The notes under the pieces: model-generated
Databases searched by the model: none
Seen by the model: only the letters and a program-made list of their open reading frames with translations
Told to the model about the DNA's origin: nothing
Source of the DNA: CAVRXQ01 sp963725215
GTDB taxonomy: Bacteria; Actinomycetota; Acidimicrobiia; Acidimicrobiales; Bog-793
Direction: 5' to 3'
DNA length: 64,000 bases
Assembly: GCA_963725215.1 (NCBI GenBank)
Contig: CAVRXQ010000002.1
Coordinates: forward strand, 186,001 to 250,000
Shown here: one piece after another, positions 62,976-64,000 of the stretch
How positions within the stretch are numbered: the stretch's first letter is position 1
How the letters are laid out: the number at the start of each line of letters is the position of its first letter
Translations under genes and position numbers: made by a program

Positions 62976-63778
62976 ACGCCACGTTGGCGTGGGGAACTTC
63001 GAAAGGTCGTCGGGGCCTTCGCTTCGCGCTGCGCGACACGATCGGGATGACGCGGCGCAACTTGCTGCGGGTCGTTCGAACCCCGATCCTCGTCGTTGTT
63101 AGCGCGTTGCAACCAGCGCTCTTTCTCATTCTGTTTCGATATGTACTCGGCGGCGCGATCGTCATTCCCGGCGAGAGCTATGTGAATTTCGTCGTGCCAG
63201 CGATTTTCTTGGAAGCGGTGATGATCGGTGGCATGACGACCTCGATCAGCATCGCCCAGGACATGAAGAGCGGATTCATTGATCGGTTGCGCAGTCTGCC
63301 GATGGCCCGTTCGGCGGTGCTCGCCGGAAGAACGATCGCCGATCTCAGTCGGAGCGTCTTGTCACTCGCGCTGATGGTCGCCCTCGGCCTCGCAGTGGGT
63401 TTTCGCTTTCACGCTGCAATCCCTTCGATCGTCGCTGGTCTCATGATCGTGGTCGCATTCGGTTACGGGTTTTCGTGGATCTATACCGCTATCGGAATCG
63501 CGGCGAAAGACCCTGAGTCGGCGCAGATCGCCGGCATCCTTCCCTTTTTCATCTTGATGTTCGCGAGCAACGCGATCGTCCCCGTACAGACCATGCCCAG
63601 CTGGTTGCGGTCGTTCGCCAACAACCAACCGTTCAGCGTGACGGTCGACGCCGTACGTGCGCTCCTCGAAGGTGGGCCGGCTGCCCACTTCGTCTGGCAG
63701 TCGCTCACCTGGTCGACGGGGGTGTTCGCTGTCTTTTTCGTTGTCGCCTTGTTCTTGTACCGACGAGACGGCGCTTAG
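62972..63778 (+). CDS. ABC-2 type exporter permease, DrrB type
   Basis: A 268-residue permease with six helices. RTPILVVVSALQPALFLILFRYVLGG, the SFISIAQ-like region ISIAQDMKSGFIDRLRSLPMARSAVLAGR and PVQTMPSWLRSFANNQPFSVTVDAVRALL are DrrB signatures. It forms the membrane part of the exporter with the preceding ATPase. Substrate unknown. Confidence 0.91.
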   Translation: MNATLAWGTSKGRRGLRFALRDTIGMTRRNLLRVVRTPILVVVSALQPALFLILFRYVLGGAIVIPGESYVNFVVPAIFLEAVMIGGMTTSISIAQDMKSGFIDRLRSLPMARSAVLAGRTIADLSRSVLSLALMVALGLAVGFRFHAAIPSIVAGLMIVVAFGYGFSWIYTAIGIAAKDPESAQIAGILPFFILMFASNAIVPVQTMPSWLRSFANNQPFSVTVDAVRALLEGGPAAHFVWQSLTWSTGVFAVFFVVALFLYRRDGA

Positions 63779-64000
63779 GCCGCTGCTGGCGGACGCCGAC
63801 CTGGCGTCGAGACCCCGGTTGGTGGGTGTTCGCGTCGTCGAACTCGTCCAGATCGCGCACACGAGGTGGCGCGAAATGATCAGTCGACCTTCGGCGCCTC
63901 ACGTTGCATGACTCGACCTCAGAACGATTGTTACGACTATGAATCGATCGACGTTTCGAGGAGACATCCGCGGAGGGTCGCGGGTACGATGCGCTGGCAC
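63779..64000. other. Window end, no supported gene
   Basis: These 222 bases hold no gene I can support. A frame opening at ATG 63939 stays open to the window edge and could be the start of a further plus-strand gene, but it is too short to judge. No ribosome-binding site precedes it. Confidence 0.4.

Noticed and set aside
63939..64000. Start of another gene at ATG 63939
   Set aside because: Only about 20 codons before the edge, no ribosome-binding site and no motif.
1..64000. tRNA, rRNA, CRISPR arrays, insertion sequences or prophage genes
   Set aside because: I looked for T-loop GTTCGA patterns, repeat-spacer arrays, transposase or integrase motifs and found none that held up.

Overview
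The window is gene-dense, high-GC bacterial chromosome with many 4-bp stop/start overlaps, frequent GTG/TTG starts and several apparently leaderless promoters. Menaquinone genes (menG, menF), a RamB-type regulator beside the glyoxylate genes, a single-chain transketolase, a gamma-glutamylation catabolic cluster and several actinobacterial unknown-function families point to an actinobacterium. An Acidimicrobiia-like lineage is my best guess, but no rRNA or taxonomic marker is present to confirm it. I see no rRNA, tRNA, CRISPR, prophage or insertion sequence.

Layout. 1-4.7 kb: arginine operon on the minus strand, argC-argB-argD-argF-argR-argG (argG cut by the window edge). argJ is missing from its usual place, and an ArgR-like operator lies at the argC start. 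4.8-12.4 kb: trpF, a two-component system, ygfZ, a lone GroES homologue, nth, rlmN and small unknowns. 11.6-13.7 kb: menG-menF. 13.7-18.2 kb: aceB-aceA divergent from ramB, with paired direct-repeat operators between them. 18.2-24.5 kb: a VOC protein, a DUF4242 protein, a GGDEF-EAL enzyme, a transporter-gene remnant and two membrane proteins. 24.5-28.3 kb: ppk-ppx. 28.3-31.4 kb: two SEDS genes around a bifunctional-nuclease-domain gene. 31.5-42.1 kb: a long minus-strand housekeeping run, relA-hisS-aspS-rarA-alaS-ruvX-aroE. 42.2-50.9 kb: a secreted/anchored protein, a frameshifted membrane glycosyltransferase, a peroxiredoxin, a frameshifted TetR gene, transketolase, a TlpA-like protein, a zinc alcohol dehydrogenase, an MscS channel and a ParB-like protein.

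51.2-61.4 kb is the most distinctive accessory region. A permease, a glutamine-synthetase-like ligase, an aldehyde dehydrogenase (frameshifted), a short-chain dehydrogenase and a class I glutamine amidotransferase form one operon. It is followed by a MarR regulator, a small zinc-ribbon protein, a possible ribbon-helix-helix protein facing three tandem 8-bp repeats, an aminotransferase and an FAD amine oxidase. Together they look like gamma-glutamylated amine (polyamine and/or ethanolamine) catabolism. The permease gene has a structured leader that may hide its ribosome-binding site. The window ends with a GNAT gene and a DrrAB-type ABC exporter.

Three otherwise well-conserved genes (42.7, 45.3 and 54.1 kb) each carry one apparent frameshift. 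They are either real pseudogenes or single-base assembly errors; the sequence alone cannot decide.
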